From assembly GCA_937139405.1 (NCBI GenBank), contig CAKZPV010000031.1:124001-188000 (forward strand): 64,000 nucleotides of DNA, given 5' to 3'. Position 1 is the stretch's first letter. Each line of letters opens with the position of its first letter. Source of the stretch: an uncultured Nitrospirota bacterium (lineage in GTDB: Bacteria; Nitrospirota; Nitrospiria; Nitrospirales; UBA8639). Of the stretch, positions 1 to 10,066 are shown one piece after another. A program made the position numbers and the translations under genes. The notes below the pieces were generated by a model that was given only the letters and a program-made list of their open reading frames with translations, did not search any database and was not told the origin of the DNA.

Positions 1-674
1 ATGGACATATTACAAAGAGTCATCCGACCTTCCATAGAAAAGGAACGGATGACGGATCCGGTATATTCCACAACCTGCCCGATGCCGCCACCAATCCCAA
101 TGCGTCCAATGATGGCCAAGATGACATCTTTAGGCGAACAATAGTCTGGCAAGATGCCTTCTACTCGGATTTCCATGGTTTTCGGCCGTTTTTGCACTAA
201 ACATTGGGTCGCCAACACATGCTCGACCTCCGAAGTCCCAATTCCAAATGCTAGAGCTCCAAATGCCCCATGTGTTGAAGTATGAGAGTCGCCACACACA
301 ATCGTCATTCCAGGCAAGGTTAAGCCCTGCTCTGGGCCTATCACATGAACAATCCCTTGTCGGATATCTTGCATGCCATAATAGGAAATTCCAAACTCTG
401 CACAATTGTTTTCTAAGGTTGAAATTTGCAACGCACTCATGGGATCGCTAATGCCTTGCTTGCGGTCCGTGGTAGGCACATTGTGATCAGGCACTGCTAG
501 GGCCGCCTTCGCTCGCCGAGGGGTCCGCCCAGCTAACCGCAGGCCTTCAAACGCTTGGGGTGAGGTGACTTCATGGACTAAATGGCGATCAATATAGAGT
601 AAAGTGGTGCCATCAGGTTCTTCTCGAACCACATGTTGATTCCAAATTTTTTCAAATAACGTTTGGCTTCCCAT
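1..674 (-). CDS. leuC: 3-isopropylmalate dehydratase large subunit (partial, N-terminal 224 residues)
   Basis: This aconitase-family enzyme works with LeuD to isomerise 2-isopropylmalate to 3-isopropylmalate in leucine biosynthesis. Read on the minus strand, the frame stays open to the window edge, so the C-terminal half, with the remaining iron-sulfur ligands, lies outside. The start begins [11 protein letters not shown], as in LeuC, and is preceded by a GAGAGGAAG ribosome-binding site. Recognisable blocks are VPDHNVPT (about residues 61-68) and [13 protein letters not shown] (127-139), the latter holding the first cluster cysteine. It is divergent from mreB, so its promoter must lie in the roughly 420-base gap. 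The family assignment is secure. Confidence 0.95.
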   Translation of the reverse strand, partial: MGSQTLFEKIWNQHVVREEPDGTTLLYIDRHLVHEVTSPQAFEGLRLAGRTPRRAKAALAVPDHNVPTTDRKQGISDPMSALQISTLENNCAEFGISYYGMQDIRQGIVHVIGPEQGLTLPGMTIVCGDSHTSTHGAFGALAFGIGTSEVEHVLATQCLVQKRPKTMEIRVEGILPDYCSPKDVILAIIGRIGIGGGIGQVVEYTGSVIRSFSMEGRMTLCNMS

Positions 675-1091
675 CACATTCTTCCTCTCCCAGATAAAGA
701 TGTATCCTTGTATTTATCGCCTTTGTCTTCTCACTGGCAAGAGGCAGTCATACATATTCATCATTCGCTACTTTGCTCGGATTAATCTTTGTGGTCTTTT
801 AGGACTTCTGATATACTTTTTCTTAACGCTTCCTAAGTATCCACCTCACTGTTTTTCTTGACAAGAAAATCCATAAGGCGAATTTGCGCGACAACTCGTC
901 TCATCTACCGTTTGAACCTATCCAACCGTTTTCTGGCCAGATGTGAACCATACAACCGAGCATCGGATAGACACTATACTCAAGTGCTTCAAATGAAAGC
1001 CTGCCTTTTCACAAGGGGAAAACAACCCATCACTTCTCTATGATCATGGACTACACCAATTTAGAAAGACAGCTCTTCAAGACCTTCAACC
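675..1091. other. Intergenic region between divergent leuC and mreB
   Basis: No convincing gene is seen here. It must hold the promoters for leuC (leftward) and the mre operon (rightward). A TTGACA hexamer lies at 858-863, but no good -10 box follows at normal spacing. A TATACT lies at 975-980 without a matching -35. A 61-codon frame at 858-1043 has no ribosome-binding site or recognisable protein and was not called. Confidence 0.4.
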
Positions 1092-2129
1092 ATGTTTAAT
1101 TTGCTCCGTCGTTACTTTTCACAAGATATCGCCATTGATCTGGGCACCGCTTCAACTCTTATTTATATCAAAGGACAAGGCATTGTCCTGAACGAACCAT
1201 CTGTGGTGACTATTGAGGCTCATTCTAAAAAAATTTTAGCAGTGGGGGAAGAGGCTAAGAAAATGGTAGGGCGGACACCTGGAAATCTGACCTCAATCCG
1301 ACCCATGCGCGAAGGAGTCATTGCTGACTTTGACATGGCCGAACGGATGCTTCGGTACTTTATCCAAAAAGTTCATCAACGAGGTACACTTGTCCGACCT
1401 CGCATTATTATTGGAGTTCCATCACAAATTACCCAAGTCGAACAACGAGCCGTCAAAGAATCGGCAGAATTGGCGGGAGCCCGAGAAGTCTTTCTTATTG
1501 AAGAGCCAGTTGCTGCTGCGATTGGAGCAGGGCTTCCCATCACCGAACCTTCAGGAAACATGATCGTCGACATTGGTGGTGGCACAACCGACATTGCCGT
1601 TATTTCTCTTGGCGGTATCGTCTATAGTGAATCAGTTCGTATTGCTGGCGACCAAATTGATGGGGCAATCATGAACCATCTGAAACGAGAGTATAGCTTA
1701 TTGATTGGCGATCAAATGGCCGAACGAATCAAAATAGGAATTGGCTCAGCATATCCTCTCTCCGAGAAAAAGCAAATGGCGGTGAAAGGAAGAGATGTCG
1801 TGTCTGGAATTCCACGAACTATTTTTGTCGATGACACCGAGATTCGAGAAGCACTACAGGACTGCATTACAACCATTGTGTCCGCAATACGACTGGCATT
1901 GGAACATACTCCACCCGAATTAGCCGGTGACATCATTGACCACGGAATTGTCCTTACCGGTGGTGGGTCATTGCTTCAAGGACTGGATGATCGAATCCGT
2001 GAAGAAACAGCCTTGCCTATTGTCACCGTTGACGACCCCTTAAGCTCAGTTGTGTTGGGCGTGGGCAAAACATTGGAAGAGCTGAGTCTACTTCAGAAAG
2101 TCTCAACTCATTCGAGTTTGAACCCCTAA
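1092..2129 (+). CDS. mreB: Rod-shape determining protein MreB
   Basis: This is the bacterial actin homologue that forms membrane-bound filaments guiding lateral peptidoglycan synthesis. At 345 residues it has normal family length. The phosphate-1 motif DIAIDLGTAST is at about residues 12-22, the actin-type DIGGGTTDIAV motif at about 157-167, and LTGGGSLL near residue 292. The N-terminal MFNLLRRYF is an amphipathic stretch typical of membrane-binding MreB. It is the first gene of a plus-strand operon with mreC, mreD, mrdA and rodA, with only 16 bases to mreC. This points to a rod- or helix-shaped cell. Confidence 0.98.
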   Translation: MFNLLRRYFSQDIAIDLGTASTLIYIKGQGIVLNEPSVVTIEAHSKKILAVGEEAKKMVGRTPGNLTSIRPMREGVIADFDMAERMLRYFIQKVHQRGTLVRPRIIIGVPSQITQVEQRAVKESAELAGAREVFLIEEPVAAAIGAGLPITEPSGNMIVDIGGGTTDIAVISLGGIVYSESVRIAGDQIDGAIMNHLKREYSLLIGDQMAERIKIGIGSAYPLSEKKQMAVKGRDVVSGIPRTIFVDDTEIREALQDCITTIVSAIRLALEHTPPELAGDIIDHGIVLTGGGSLLQGLDDRIREETALPIVTVDDPLSSVVLGVGKTLEELSLLQKVSTHSSLNP

Positions 2130-2145
2130 GTGTTCCCTGATTTTC

Positions 2146-3033
2146 ATGCCTCGATCTGAACATACCTCATTACCCATCACCACTGGACTCCGCCGTGTTC
2201 TCGTGGGAGTCTTTATCGTCTTTCTGTTTCTTGTGCTGTTCTTGCCACGACAATCGCAAGAATGGCTTGGACAGGTGGGAGGCCCTTTGGGCATCATTCT
2301 TGAGGGCCCTCTACAGGTTGTGGCTTCCATTCAAGATTCTTTGGAAGAAACGTGGAGTCACTATATTGCCCTCCAACATGTGTGGGAAGAAAATCAGAAT
2401 CTGAAATTAGAGATTCAAAATTTGCAAGGCGAACAGAATCGGCTCCGTGAACAAGCCATTGTGGGAAGGGATTTTCAAAGACTCTCGATCTATCAAGAAA
2501 CCGCTCCCATGACCACCCTCGCTGCTCAAATTATCGGACGCAATGTCTCGAATTGGTATCGAGCCATAGTTATTGATAAAGGAGCACGTGACGGAATCCG
2601 CGCAGAAATGGGAGTCATTACAGATGCAGGTGTCGTGGGTCGGGTAGTCCGTGTCAATTCAATGACTTCGGTTGTCCTGCTTCTCTCAGATCCGAATATA
2701 GCAATTACGGGCATGATTCAAGCCAGCCGTGACGAAGGCATCATTCAGGGAACCCCACAGGGGAATATTCGCATGAAATACCTTCCCCCACTTTCTCCGG
2801 TTCAAATCGGCGATGCCATCGTCACCTCCGGCCTCACCGATGACTTCCCACGAGGGCTTCACATTGGTCAAATCCAGCAAGTGACAAAAGCCGCGACAGA
2901 CTTATTTCAATCCGGAGAAGTCACGCCAATTGTCGATTTTTCAAAGCTTGAGGGGGTCTTGGTCATTACCTCATTCCAACCCCCTATCTCGGTCGAATCT
3001 CCTCCGTCACCAGAAACGCTTGCTGCACCCTAA
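2146..3033 (+). CDS. mreC: Rod-shape determining protein MreC
   Basis: This bitopic periplasmic scaffold of the elongasome binds PBP2 and links it to MreB and MreD. The 295 residues comprise a short cytoplasmic N-terminus, one membrane helix (about 18-34), a periplasmic coiled coil (about 65-105, rich in E/Q/L/N) and a beta-rich domain. That domain holds the family patterns GARDGI, GVVGRV and PPLSPVQIGDAIVTSG. It sits between mreB and mreD with very short gaps, as in other mre operons. The C-terminal tail is Pro/Ser-rich. Confidence 0.96.
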   Translation: MPRSEHTSLPITTGLRRVLVGVFIVFLFLVLFLPRQSQEWLGQVGGPLGIILEGPLQVVASIQDSLEETWSHYIALQHVWEENQNLKLEIQNLQGEQNRLREQAIVGRDFQRLSIYQETAPMTTLAAQIIGRNVSNWYRAIVIDKGARDGIRAEMGVITDAGVVGRVVRVNSMTSVVLLLSDPNIAITGMIQASRDEGIIQGTPQGNIRMKYLPPLSPVQIGDAIVTSGLTDDFPRGLHIGQIQQVTKAATDLFQSGEVTPIVDFSKLEGVLVITSFQPPISVESPPSPETLAAP

Positions 3034-3041
3034 CTGTTACC

Positions 3042-3551
3042 ATGCTCGTTCTTTTACAAACAATGTTGTGCGTTGCCACTGTTGTCGTTCAAGCAACTCT
3101 CAGTTCTGTACTATCGATCAACAATGTCTATCCAGACCTGTGCTTGGTCTTAGCTTGCCTCGCTGGATTTCTCTCGAATGAATATAAAGGGTTAGTGATG
3201 GGGCTCACAGTCGGACTGCTTCAAGACCTGTTGACACCGGGAGGTATTGGGCTCAATTTACTTCTCAAGGGCCTGACAGGCGCGCTTGCCGGCATGACCA
3301 CCCATACCGTTTCGACCGTGACAACCGCAGCAGTGGCAATCGTCACGTTGGTGCTTTCCTTAGGATGCGGGCTAGCCTCTCTCATTGTCGCCTATCCAGA
3401 CATCAAAGGATCAGAAACCTTTCATGCTATTTCTTGGATACTCGTTCCGCAGTCTCTGTATCAGAGTTTCCTCGCTGCTGGAATTTTTTGGCTCACTCAC
3501 AAATTTCGGCATTCGTTTGGTGTGGTACACTTTGCTCAAGGCCGCCGATAA
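3042..3551 (+). CDS. mreD: Rod-shape determining protein MreD
   Basis: This is the polytopic inner-membrane component of the elongasome, which couples MreC to RodA/PBP2. The 169 residues contain about five hydrophobic segments, and YPDLCLVLACLAGFL early in the protein resembles the MreD signature region. Sequence conservation in MreD is low, so the call rests mainly on its position between mreC and the PBP2 gene, its size and its hydrophobicity. It begins 8 bases after the mreC stop. Confidence 0.92.
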   Translation: MLVLLQTMLCVATVVVQATLSSVLSINNVYPDLCLVLACLAGFLSNEYKGLVMGLTVGLLQDLLTPGGIGLNLLLKGLTGALAGMTTHTVSTVTTAAVAIVTLVLSLGCGLASLIVAYPDIKGSETFHAISWILVPQSLYQSFLAAGIFWLTHKFRHSFGVVHFAQGRR

Positions 3552-3594
3552 CAATACACATACAACCTCCCTAGCCTAGAAAAAACCAAGCCTC

Positions 3595-5421
3595 ATGTTT
3601 GATTCCTCACGACAAGCGAACGAATTGGCCGACATTCAAAGTCGATTAATTTTTGTCAAAGTCGGATTACTCATGATTTTGGTGCTCTTGGGATTACGAC
3701 TGTGGCAATTACAAATTCGGGATGGAGTGTATTATCAGGAATTAGCACGTGATAATCGAACAAGATCTATCGTGCTCGAACCGGCCCGAGGATTGTTATA
3801 TGACCGAAATGGTGAATTATTGGCCAACAACATTCCCAGTTTTCAATTGTATCTTTCATTAGAGGATGTTCAAAATCGCGAGGCGCTCATCACCAAACTC
3901 CCCGAATACGTTGATGTGAATGTTCAGAGCATTTCAGAAAAACTGGCTACGAAGCGGAGGCGGGGTCGGATAAAACTCAAAAGTGGTCTCACACTCAAAG
4001 AAGCGGCCCTCATTGAATCACATCGAATTGAATTGCCTGGCGTTGCGATTCAGCCAGAATACCAGCGCAACTATCCGCTCGAGAACTATGCAGCGCATGT
4101 GATTGGGTATGTAGGAGAAATCTCTGAATCCCAATTAAAAGATCCAGAATTCATTGACGTACAAGCCGGTCGTACGATTGGACAATACGGCATTGAACAG
4201 ACACTAGATGCGCATTTATTGGGTGAAACGGGGCGGAAAGTTATTGAAGTCGACGCCTTTGGATATCCCAAGCGATCGCTGTCTCTTCATCCCCCTTTAG
4301 CCGGGAACGATCTCTATTTAACATTAGATATTCGTCTACAGCGATTGGCCGAAGATCTGCTTGGAGAAGAGTCTGGAGCAATCGTCGCTCTCGACCCTTG
4401 GAATGGTGATGTCCTGGCATTAGCGAGCCAGCCGGGGTTTAACCCAAATGATCTGTCTGGTGGTATTAGTCCACAGGCTTGGCAACAATTACTCCAAGAC
4501 TCTCGACATCCTCTCACCAACCGAGCCATTCAAGGACAATATCCTCCGGGCTCAACATTTAAAATAGTCATGGCCGCTGCGCTTTTAGATACTCAAACGA
4601 TGGGTGCGAAGGAAACAATGACATGCCATGGCACTTTCCCTTTTGGCCGTCGAGTCTTTCGTGACTGGAAACGTGGTGGACATGGGTCTGTGGCATTAAC
4701 CAAGGCCCTCGCCCAATCCTGTGATGTGTACTTTTATAGAGCAGGGAATCAACTGGGCATCGACGCCATTTCCAAGTATTCTCGACAATTTGGATTAGGG
4801 TCAAAAACGGGTATTGCGTTATCATCAGAGCAATCCGGCTTAGTCCCCTCAAAAAAATGGAAGCGAAAAAATAGGGGAGAGCCTTGGTATCCTGGTGAAA
4901 CCATTTCGATTGCTATTGGACAAGGCTTTTTATCGGTGACCCCCATTCAGATGGCCAAAGTGGTTTCCATTGTGGCAACCAATGGTCAAGTAGTGGAACC
5001 TCGTTTATTGAAAGGGATCCGGCTTAGACGGACAGGGAATTTCAAAGAAGAACCACCGTCTTCAACTCAGCAACTATTGATACCACCTGAAACCTTCTCC
5101 AAAATTAAAGAAGGTTTGGAAGCTGTCGTCACGAAAGGCACAGCTAAACGCGCACAATCAGATGTGGTGACCATAGCGGGGAAAACCGGGACCGCACAAG
5201 TTGTCGCGTTAAAAGACGATGATGACAAATCCGAAGTGGCCAAAAAACATCGGGACCATGCCTGGTTTGTGGCTTTTGCCCCTGTGGAACAACCCAAAAT
5301 AGCGGTAGCAGTCATTGTTGAACATATGGGGCATGGAGGTTCAGCCGCCGCCCCATTGGCGAAAACCTTAATTGAAGCCTATATGAACGCAGAAAAACCC
5401 GAACAGGATGAGTCGTTTTAA
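3595..5421 (+). CDS. mrdA: Penicillin-binding protein 2 (class B transpeptidase)
   Basis: This transpeptidase crosslinks lateral-wall peptidoglycan with RodA as its glycosyltransferase partner. The 608 residues have one N-terminal membrane helix (about 22-40). The pedestal domain carries RGLLYDRNGELLA and RNYPLENYAAHVIGYVG, and the catalytic domain follows. The active-site SxxK is PGSTFK with Ser320 and Lys323, the second motif is SCD near residue 377, and the third is KTG with Lys530. All three are intact, so it should be active. It lies in the mre operon just upstream of rodA. Confidence 0.97.
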   Translation: MFDSSRQANELADIQSRLIFVKVGLLMILVLLGLRLWQLQIRDGVYYQELARDNRTRSIVLEPARGLLYDRNGELLANNIPSFQLYLSLEDVQNREALITKLPEYVDVNVQSISEKLATKRRRGRIKLKSGLTLKEAALIESHRIELPGVAIQPEYQRNYPLENYAAHVIGYVGEISESQLKDPEFIDVQAGRTIGQYGIEQTLDAHLLGETGRKVIEVDAFGYPKRSLSLHPPLAGNDLYLTLDIRLQRLAEDLLGEESGAIVALDPWNGDVLALASQPGFNPNDLSGGISPQAWQQLLQDSRHPLTNRAIQGQYPPGSTFKIVMAAALLDTQTMGAKETMTCHGTFPFGRRVFRDWKRGGHGSVALTKALAQSCDVYFYRAGNQLGIDAISKYSRQFGLGSKTGIALSSEQSGLVPSKKWKRKNRGEPWYPGETISIAIGQGFLSVTPIQMAKVVSIVATNGQVVEPRLLKGIRLRRTGNFKEEPPSSTQQLLIPPETFSKIKEGLEAVVTKGTAKRAQSDVVTIAGKTGTAQVVALKDDDDKSEVAKKHRDHAWFVAFAPVEQPKIAVAVIVEHMGHGGSAAAPLAKTLIEAYMNAEKPEQDESF

Positions 5422-5457
5422 GATCTCTTGAGTTTTACTCCCATCTGCAAGATAACC

Positions 5458-6585
5458 ATGAGCCCATTAATGAACGACAATGTGAATCGCCGTGGACTGG
5501 ACACATTTGACTGGTGTTTTCTAGGGATTATCGCTGCCATCATTTCAATTGGCATCCTTTCCATCTATAGCGTCACGAATACGAGCTCATCGACAAAATT
5601 CCCCATCTATCTGAAGCAGACGACCTGGATGGTTGTTGGGACGTTGGCGTTCATCGTGGCAGCTGGCATCGACTATCACAAATTCGCCAGGTTCTCCTAT
5701 CTGTTGTATGGCGCCGGACTCATCTTGCTCATTATTGTCCTTATTAGTGGAAAGACGAGCCGCGGTTCTCAACGCTGGATCCCTCTTGGGCCATTAATGA
5801 TTCAACCTTCTGAATTCATTAAGATTCCACTCATGCTCACATTAGCCGCCTACTATGGCGCAACAAACCGAGAAGGATGGTTGCGTCGTCTCATAATTCC
5901 GGCGCTCATCGTTCTACCGGGATTCTTGCTCATCCTTAAACAACCAGATTTAGGGAGTAGCTTAGGGTTCCTCGCAATCTTTCTGGTTATCGTCCTCACG
6001 GTAGGCATGAAGTCCAAAGCGTTCGGATTCATCGTACTAGCGGCACTCATGTTATTCCCGTTTGCATGGGGAGGAGTATGGGGATCTCTGCATAGCTACC
6101 AACAAGATCGAATTTTGAGTTTCGTGGATCCTAGCTCTGACCTTGGTGGAAAAGGTTATCATGGACTGCAATCTCGCATAGCCATTGGCTCTGGACAATT
6201 AGTGGGGAAAGGCCTTTATGGAGGAACCCAAACACAGTTCAAGTTTCTCCCTGAAGGTCACACCGACTTCGTATTTGCCGTCTTTGCCGAGGAATGGGGA
6301 TTTTTGGGATCACTGGTTCTTCTGTCATTGTATGTCATTGTTTTACTCATGGGGCTGGAAATTTCGTTCAATGCAAAAGATATTACCGGATCCCTTCTCG
6401 CAGTTGGGGTGGTCACTATGCTTGGATTTGGCATCATCGTGAATATTGCGATGACGACCGGGCTCGCCCCCATCGTCGGCATTCCCCTCCCATTGATGAG
6501 TTATGGAGGGAGTGCCATGGTTGTCAACCTCACAGCACTCGGCCTCTTGCTTAATGTGAAGCGTAGGCGCCTGTCTCTCTTATAG
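5458..6585 (+). CDS. rodA: Peptidoglycan glycosyltransferase RodA (SEDS family)
   Basis: This multi-pass SEDS protein polymerises lipid II glycan strands for side-wall growth together with PBP2. The ATG at 5458 gives 376 residues. The frame also extends to a TTG at 5428 directly after mrdA, but neither start has a strong ribosome-binding site. About ten hydrophobic segments are visible. SEDS signatures include SRGSQRWIPLG with QPSEFIKIP, and EGHTDFVFAVFAEEWGFLG, followed by the C-terminal PLPLMSYGGSAM. It closes the mre operon. Confidence 0.96.
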   Translation: MSPLMNDNVNRRGLDTFDWCFLGIIAAIISIGILSIYSVTNTSSSTKFPIYLKQTTWMVVGTLAFIVAAGIDYHKFARFSYLLYGAGLILLIIVLISGKTSRGSQRWIPLGPLMIQPSEFIKIPLMLTLAAYYGATNREGWLRRLIIPALIVLPGFLLILKQPDLGSSLGFLAIFLVIVLTVGMKSKAFGFIVLAALMLFPFAWGGVWGSLHSYQQDRILSFVDPSSDLGGKGYHGLQSRIAIGSGQLVGKGLYGGTQTQFKFLPEGHTDFVFAVFAEEWGFLGSLVLLSLYVIVLLMGLEISFNAKDITGSLLAVGVVTMLGFGIIVNIAMTTGLAPIVGIPLPLMSYGGSAMVVNLTALGLLLNVKRRRLSLL

Positions 6586-6966
6586 CCATTCTTCAATGGG
6601 ATGAGAAAATTTTGACTTCCTTTATCTAAATATGTGGTACCCTAGAAGGGTCATTCTATTTCACAGATCAAGAAGCAGCCCATTTTCAATGTCAGATATC
6701 AGCAAATATCTATCAATCCATTTCAATATGAAAGCACAACACATTATTCATCTTATTGACTAGAACACACGTCTCAGAAGGACATTGCGATCCAACCTAA
6801 TTTTGTGAGCTCCAGCCGACAGCGTGGTTGAGGTACAAGCTCCATCAACTCACGGCAAAAAAAGAGAAAACCATTCTCCAACTCTTTCTCCCTCCTGGAC
6901 TCATAAATAATTCCCACCAGACAGGACTGGCCCGCTCGACCCTCTGTGTACGTCAAGGAGACATCT
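6586..6966. other. Intergenic region upstream of rng
   Basis: No gene is supported in these 380 bases. A TTGACT hexamer at 6612-6617 could be a -35 element for rng, but no -10 box stands at ideal spacing. The long leader before rng could carry RNase-responsive sequences, as known for rne leaders in other bacteria. No specific structure could be identified by eye. Confidence 0.35.
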
Positions 6967-8520
6967 ATGGGATCTGAAATTGCTATCAGTGTGACCCGAG
7001 AGGAAACTCGGGTCGCTGTTTTAGAAAATCGAGTCGTCACGGAACTTTTTGTCGATCGTCCTCGAAAAAAAGATTTCGTTGGAGATATTTATAAAGGAAA
7101 AGTGATCAAAGTCTTGCCAGGCATGCAAGCAGCCTTTGTGGACATTGGCTTAGATCGGGCAGCTTTTATTCATGTATCTGATCTCTCGGTTGGGACAGAA
7201 CCTGGAGATACACTGGTAGATAGCGAAGATGACGAACCTAGCTCCGAAATGCCACGTCCTCGACGCCAGACCGCCCGTCCTATTGAAAGCCTGTTGACGG
7301 AGGGGCAGGAACTTCTTGTTCAAATATCCAAAGGCCCCATTGGAACCAAAGGGCCTCGTATTACGACATATGTTTCACTGCCGGGCCGGTTTTTAGTTCT
7401 CATGCCAAATGTCGATCATGTTGGCGTATCCAGACGGATCACGCACGAAGAAGAACGCCATCGCCTCAAAGACTTGATGCGCCGCATTCGAAAACCAGAA
7501 TATGGATATATCGTCCGAACTGTCTGCGAAGGTGTGCCCGAAGAAGATTTATTGTCCGACACCAAATTCCTGACGGCTTTATGGGAGGACACGCTGAAAG
7601 CGGCAAAGCGGCAACCAGCACCCTCTCTCCTTCACACGGATCTGTCTCTCCCTCTTCGTATTGTTCGCGACTTGTTCACCAATAAGGTCGACCGATTATT
7701 AATCGACACCAAAACTGGATTTGATGAAATCAAAGATTTTGTACGACGGTATCTTCCAGAACAGGCATCTCGAGTCCATTTCTATGATAAGAAACAAGAA
7801 GGTCTCTTTGATCACCTAGGCATCGAACTAGAAATTACTCGAGCACTGAGTCGAAAAGTTTGGCTGAAATCAGGAGGCCATATCGTGATAGACCCGACCG
7901 AAGCGATGACGGTCGTTGATGTCAATACTGGAAGATTTGTGGGGAAACGTGATCAAGAAGAAACTATTCTCAAAAACAATTTGGAAGCCGCTAAAGAAAT
8001 TGCCTATCAAGTGAAATTACGAGGCATTGGCGGAATTATCGTGATTGATTTCATTGATATGGAACGAGAACGAAACCGCGAAAAAGTGTATCAGGCAACG
8101 GTCGAAGCCATGGCCAATGATAAAGCTCAAACGCGAATTTCACGTATTTCCGACCTTGGACTCATTGAAATTTCCCGCGAACGCGTGAGAGAAGATCTTC
8201 TTCGAACCTTGTCAGAAATTTGCAACGATTGTGAAGGGCGAGGATATACGAAATCTACCATGACGGTCGCCTATGAAATTTTTCGAGATATTCGGCGAAT
8301 CGGAAATACCCGAAGCCAAGGACAACGTATTGTGGTGGGAGCAAACCCCAAAGTCATTGAACTCCTTTTTGACACCGAGCATGGAAGCATCGAACAATTG
8401 GAACAAGAATTTCAACAACAGGTCCTCTTCAAGGCTGACCCCCTTTTACATCTTGAGCAATATGATATCGTTATCGTTGGTAAAGTTACGCAGCGAAGCG
8501 AGTCTCGGACAGCTTCCTAG
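6967..8520 (+). CDS. rng: Ribonuclease G/E family endoribonuclease
   Basis: This endoribonuclease is involved in rRNA maturation and mRNA decay. The ATG at 6967 has an AAGGAG six bases upstream and is preferred over an earlier GTG at 6946. The 517 residues carry an N-terminal S1-like RNA-binding domain (YKGKVIKVLPGMQAAFVDIG) with an acidic insertion (TLVDSEDDEPSSEMP). The catalytic core has the acidic motifs VVDVNTG and VIDFIDME, and the zinc link is CNDCEGRG. No long RNase E-type C-terminal scaffold is present, so it is closer to RNase G. dprA follows 11 bases later. Confidence 0.96.
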   Translation: MGSEIAISVTREETRVAVLENRVVTELFVDRPRKKDFVGDIYKGKVIKVLPGMQAAFVDIGLDRAAFIHVSDLSVGTEPGDTLVDSEDDEPSSEMPRPRRQTARPIESLLTEGQELLVQISKGPIGTKGPRITTYVSLPGRFLVLMPNVDHVGVSRRITHEEERHRLKDLMRRIRKPEYGYIVRTVCEGVPEEDLLSDTKFLTALWEDTLKAAKRQPAPSLLHTDLSLPLRIVRDLFTNKVDRLLIDTKTGFDEIKDFVRRYLPEQASRVHFYDKKQEGLFDHLGIELEITRALSRKVWLKSGGHIVIDPTEAMTVVDVNTGRFVGKRDQEETILKNNLEAAKEIAYQVKLRGIGGIIVIDFIDMERERNREKVYQATVEAMANDKAQTRISRISDLGLIEISRERVREDLLRTLSEICNDCEGRGYTKSTMTVAYEIFRDIRRIGNTRSQGQRIVVGANPKVIELLFDTEHGSIEQLEQEFQQQVLFKADPLLHLEQYDIVIVGKVTQRSESRTAS

Positions 8521-8531
8521 AGGAAAAAATA

Positions 8532-9674
8532 ATGGGCACGTCCTCTGTCTTGCAAAGATGGTTGGAGCTGCGCGCGGTTAAAGGACTCGGGGCCATCACA
8601 TTTGCGAGACTGATTAATCGATTTGGCTCACCCGAGGCTATCCACAATGCCAATCTCTCGGAACTGGTCACAACAGGCGATCTGTCGCCTTCTTTGGCTC
8701 AAGCGCTCAAGCAACCGCTTTCCCCAAACGTACAGAAGCACATTCAACGAGAATTGGATGCCGTGGAAACAGGGAAATTTTCCATTCTCACTCTGTCTGA
8801 GCCTCAATATCCTCATCGCTTAAAAACGATTGCCGACCCACCTCCGCTCTTGTATTACACTGGATCATTCCAGGAATGTGACCAACAAGCACTGGCCATC
8901 GTGGGAGCACGAAAGGGATCGCATGCTGGCCGGGCCTTTACTCGTACACTCAGCGGCGACTTGGCAGCTCTGGGCTTCACTATCGTGAGTGGCTTAGCCC
9001 GTGGCATTGATGCGGATGCCCATCAAGGGGCATTGACTGCAGGAGGCAGAACACTGGCTGTTCTGGGATGTGGAATTGATCGAACGTATCCTCCCGAGCA
9101 CCATACACTCCGACAGCAAATCGAACAGCATGGTACGGTGTTTTCGGAATTTCCCATGGGAACCAGTCCGCAATCCTTTCATTTTCCTCAACGCAATCGA
9201 ATCATCAGCGGACTTTCATTGGGGGTGATTGTGACAGAAGCGACGTTAAAAAGTGGATCTCTCATTACGGCTCGAATGGCGTTAGAACAAAATCGTGAGG
9301 TCTTTGCTGTACCAGGAAATGTGGCACATCCTCTGAGTCATGGACCCCATGGCCTCATTCAACAAGGAGCAAAACTTGTTCAACAACCTTGGGACATTGT
9401 GGAAGAAATTCTTCCTATGTTAGAACCCTCTTCCCGTGAAAATCTGGAAAGACGGCACAATGAGGTTGAAACACAGACAATACCCCTGGTACTGGGACCC
9501 GAGGAACAACACCTGTTCGACAGAATCCCTCTAGAGCCCATTTCACTTGACGAATTAATTACTCAAGGTTCATATTCTTCATCCGAAGTGATGAGTATTC
9601 TCTTGTCATTGGAGATGAAAGGACTTATAAAACAAGTACCAGGTCTTCAGTACGTCCGAATTAGTATCCGATGA
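8532..9674 (+). CDS. dprA: DNA-processing protein DprA (Smf)
   Basis: DprA binds incoming single-stranded DNA and loads RecA during natural transformation. The 380 residues have an N-terminal helical region with an HhH-like RAVKGLGAITFARLINRFG. A Rossmann-like domain follows with AIVGARKGS, VSGLARGIDADAHQGAL, LGCGIDRTYPPEH and the late FPQRNRIISGLS. The tail has a winged-helix-like segment (IPLEPISLDELI). The spacing of only 11 bases to rng suggests co-transcription. No other competence genes are in the window. Confidence 0.97.
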   Translation: MGTSSVLQRWLELRAVKGLGAITFARLINRFGSPEAIHNANLSELVTTGDLSPSLAQALKQPLSPNVQKHIQRELDAVETGKFSILTLSEPQYPHRLKTIADPPPLLYYTGSFQECDQQALAIVGARKGSHAGRAFTRTLSGDLAALGFTIVSGLARGIDADAHQGALTAGGRTLAVLGCGIDRTYPPEHHTLRQQIEQHGTVFSEFPMGTSPQSFHFPQRNRIISGLSLGVIVTEATLKSGSLITARMALEQNREVFAVPGNVAHPLSHGPHGLIQQGAKLVQQPWDIVEEILPMLEPSSRENLERRHNEVETQTIPLVLGPEEQHLFDRIPLEPISLDELITQGSYSSSEVMSILLSLEMKGLIKQVPGLQYVRISIR

Positions 9675-10066
9675 AGGCCACCAGCCAATTTTCTTAACGA
9701 AACATGCATCATCATCCGACAAGCAATGTTTTTATATGACGACAACGCTAGTTTTCATGTTGGACCGAATTGATAAACCCTAGTAAAGTTGACAATTTTC
9801 TTCTAACAGACACGGAGCTAACACGCCTTATCTCTCTCAAGAATATTTATGTCGACGGCTGGGAAAAATGAGTTAAACACCCATCATAACTTGCCTGTAC
9901 TCTACGCCGTCCTTATGATGAGCACGCAAAAAACCGCTCACATCACGGCAGGTGGATTGTGACGGCACTATTTTCACCATGAATTTGTACTGAATCCTGC
10001 ACGCGTGACTATCAGTTTCCCATACATTAAAGATGCCAAAGGAGTCTTCCCCGATAGGGGTTTCTA
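9675..10066. other. Intergenic region between dprA and the topoisomerase gene
   Basis: These 390 bases hold no credible gene, RNA or repeat that I can see. They separate native-looking genes from the compositionally different topoisomerase III gene, so they may include one boundary of an acquired segment. Confidence 0.4.

Noticed and set aside
858-1043. 61-codon frame between leuC and mreB
   Set aside because: No ribosome-binding site and no recognisable protein; its start coincides with a TTGACA hexamer and it lies in a region that must hold promoters.
6774-7040. Minus-strand frame across the rng start
   Set aside because: Overlaps the N-terminus of a clear RNase G gene on the other strand; composition is a shadow.
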